This document shows, piece after piece, positions 62,372 to 64,000 of a stretch of 64,000 nucleotides of DNA. Source of the stretch: Bacteroidota bacterium (GTDB taxonomy: Bacteria > Bacteroidota > Ignavibacteria > UBA10030); NCBI GenBank assembly GCA_026416125.1, contig JAOAFT010000005.1:1-64000 (forward strand), written 5' to 3'. The notes beneath the pieces are model-generated. The model did no database searches. It had not been told where the DNA came from and was given only the letters and a program-made list of their open reading frames with translations. A program made the translations under genes and the position numbers. Numbering within the stretch: the first letter of the stretch is position 1; the number at the start of each line of letters is the position of its first letter.

Positions 62372-64000
62372 TCACACCGGTTTCAAATTTGCATATCTCA
62401 CAAGGAGTTGTTTTCTCCCAAAATGTTCGAATTCAACAATCGCTTTTTGTGATTCGCCCTTTCCATCTATAGCTAACACCTTTCCTACACCGAATACATC
62501 GTGTTGGACACACACACCTCGTTTTAGAGTGACTGCACGCTGTGGTTCATGTTCATACGATGGTATTGGATCAACACACTCAAAGATATTTCTTCCTTGT
62601 TGAGCGTGCTTTTGTTGCACAACATTTTGAAATCCTTTTCGCTGTACATGTGATAGTCTGCGGTACTCTACTCGCTCCCCATGAATTTCTGAAAGGAATC
62701 GAGAGTGTTGAGGATATGTTACATCACCATATCGATACCGAAGTCGTGTATATGTAAGGTAGAGTTTCAATTCTGCCCTAGTAATGCCTACATAGAACAA
62801 TCGTCGTTCTTCCTCGATATCAAAGGTATCGACCGTTGAAGTATAGAAAGGGAGTAGCCCCTCTTCAAGACCTGCAATGAAAACCACAGGGAACTCAAGT
62901 CCTTTACTCGCATGGAGTGTCATAAGCGTTATAGCATTTCGTCTTCCTTCCCATGTGTCAATGTCGGATACGAGTGCGACCTCTTCGAGAAAATCTTCAA
63001 GCGTGGTATTGGGATTGTCATGAGTATATTCAGATAAAGCTGACAGTAATTCTTGAACATTTTCCCATCTGTTACGAGCTTCGAGAGTTTGTTCTTCTTT
63101 AAATATCTTTAAGATACCAAGCTCGTCAACAAGTGCCCGCGCCCATTCGCTCAACGACATACTAGTACGGAGACCATCGTATTTTTTTAAAAACGATAAA
63201 AATAATGTAATCGATTGTTTTGCTCGGTCAGTTATATCGGGTACACTGTCGATTTGACAAAGAACATCGTAAAGCTTCAGCGAATGTTTCTCTGCAAAAC
63301 GCCGAATGTGTTCAACGGATGCGTCACCAATACCTCGTGGAGGATAGTTTATAATCCGAAGCAAACTTTCTTCATCATACGGATTAGTAAGTACACGAAA
63401 GTATGCAAGAAGATCTTTAATTTCCTTTCGTTCATAGAAGCGTATTCCACCGACGATTTCATATGGTATACCATTCCGACGGAATGCATCTTCAAGCGCT
63501 CGCGACTGGGCATTCGTTCGATAAAGTACAACAAAGTCTTTTAAATCTAATTTCCGTCGGTGGAGTTCTTTCTGTATAGCACGAACAATTTGTACTCCTT
63601 CATCTTTTTCATCGCTGCATTCAAGTACTGTAACAGGATCGCCTTCTGCATTATCTGTCCAAAGCTCTTTCTTTAGCTGGTGCACATTATAACGAATCAA
63701 ACGATCAGCAACTGATATGATCGTTTTCGTAGAGCGGTAGTTCTGTTCGAGTCGAAACACTCTACAATCAGAATAATCTTTTTCAAAGTTTAGAATATTT
63801 TGAATATCAGCACCACGAAATGAATATATACTTTGGGCATCATCTCCTACAACTGCAATATTTCTATACCTTGCACCAAGGAGCTGAACCATTCGATATT
63901 GAGCTGGATTAGTATCCTGAAACTCATCGACGAGGATGTACCGAAAACGGTGTTGGTACTTTTCGAGTAAAGCAGGATACCGTTGAAACAGTACGATAGG
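62372..64000 (-). CDS. UvrD/PcrA-type superfamily 1A DNA helicase, C-terminal part (cut by window edge)
   Basis: The frame is open to the window end, 542 codons visible. The Walker B block YILVDEFQDTN lies 20 codons inside the edge, followed by motif III VVGDDAQSIYSFRGA, motif IV FRLEQNYRS, motif V TLMTLHASKGLEFPVVFIAG and motif VI FYVGITRAELKLY, and a C-terminal tail ending in a DUF/Tudor-like PcrA segment (RGVCVQHDVFGVGKVLAIDG). These are 3'-5' helicases for mismatch, excision repair and replication restart. The N-terminal Walker A motif is outside the window. PcrA versus UvrD cannot be told apart here. Confidence 0.93.
   Translation of the reverse strand, partial: PIVLFQRYPALLEKYQHRFRYILVDEFQDTNPAQYRMVQLLGARYRNIAVVGDDAQSIYSFRGADIQNILNFEKDYSDCRVFRLEQNYRSTKTIISVADRLIRYNVHQLKKELWTDNAEGDPVTVLECSDEKDEGVQIVRAIQKELHRRKLDLKDFVVLYRTNAQSRALEDAFRRNGIPYEIVGGIRFYERKEIKDLLAYFRVLTNPYDEESLLRIINYPPRGIGDASVEHIRRFAEKHSLKLYDVLCQIDSVPDITDRAKQSITLFLSFLKKYDGLRTSMSLSEWARALVDELGILKIFKEEQTLEARNRWENVQELLSALSEYTHDNPNTTLEDFLEEVALVSDIDTWEGRRNAITLMTLHASKGLEFPVVFIAGLEEGLLPFYTSTVDTFDIEEERRLFYVGITRAELKLYLTYTRLRYRYGDVTYPQHSRFLSEIHGERVEYRRLSHVQRKGFQNVVQQKHAQQGRNIFECVDPIPSYEHEPQRAVTLKRGVCVQHDVFGVGKVLAIDGKGESQKAIVEFEHFGRKQLLVRYANLKPV

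Noticed and set aside
1-64000. Over-abundance of the tetramer GTAC
   Set aside because: It looked frequent in some stretches (about 6 in 480 bases near 5.0-5.5 kb) but not in others; without a full count no claim is justified.

Overview
The window looks like a chromosomal segment of a bacterium from the Ignavibacteriota/Chlorobiota/Kapabacteria side of the Bacteroidota superphylum; this is an inference from gene content, not a phylogeny. Pointers are the low G+C, frequent strong Shine-Dalgarno sequences (unlike most Bacteroidota proper), a four-subunit group 3b-type NiFe hydrogenase, a short pilin-like protein starting MGQQQLLL, and ThyX, Hsp20 and ClpB sets that fit an anaerobic, possibly thermophilic life. 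No rRNA, tRNA, insertion sequence or CRISPR array was found.

Layout. 1-1560: edge of a type III CRISPR-Cas locus (csm1/cas10 start and cas6). 1762-9494: a large cyclase-like/TPR membrane protein, an aldo/keto reductase, coaD, a Tat-type dipeptide epimerase, an AlaX-type editing protein, a HAD hydrolase, a phosphoesterase and a 56-residue membrane protein. 9846-18555: a nickel/hydrogen block: nikR, a NikR operator lying on the promoter of a TonB receptor - ECF S-like protein - methyltransferase operon, and a convergent hydrogenase operon (beta, cNMP-binding protein, gamma, small, large, maturation protease). 18716-26370: PDZ protein, pilin-like protein, TPR lipid/outer-layer candidate, glyS, sugar nucleotidyltransferase, DUF2520 protein and the AmmeMemoRadiSam A and B proteins. 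26524-29499: a ureohydrolase-like pseudoenzyme, thyX, folA and a SPOUT methyltransferase. 29521-42082: a minus-strand carbohydrate region (GH94, epimerase, TIM-barrel isomerase, GH5, esterase, GH2, GH27, GH105, secreted PPC-domain protein). 42156-45631: DUF1015-serA facing serC. 45990-52054: heat-shock block of three Hsp20 genes, dnaK and clpB. 52319-55430: M28 peptidase, birA, coaX. 55452-62082: a 1872-residue protein and an SPFH-like membrane protein. 62372-64000: a UvrD/PcrA helicase cut by the window end.

How the parts work together. Nickel entry is tied to hydrogenase need: NikR can shut the receptor operon when nickel is plentiful, next to the operon that consumes nickel. The carbohydrate region combines exported hydrolases with a cytoplasmic phosphorylase, but no SusC/SusD pair or transporter is present, so uptake must be encoded elsewhere.

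Most unusual element. The 1872-residue protein reads as a degenerate aminotransferase-like domain, then an aminotransferase domain with its full set of PLP residues, then a full-length phosphoenolpyruvate-carboxylase-like region in which several catalytic residues are replaced. It is preceded by an SPFH-like scaffold gene. I do not know this architecture as a described system. The PEPC assignment rests on motif order read by eye and should be tested by profile or structure comparison.
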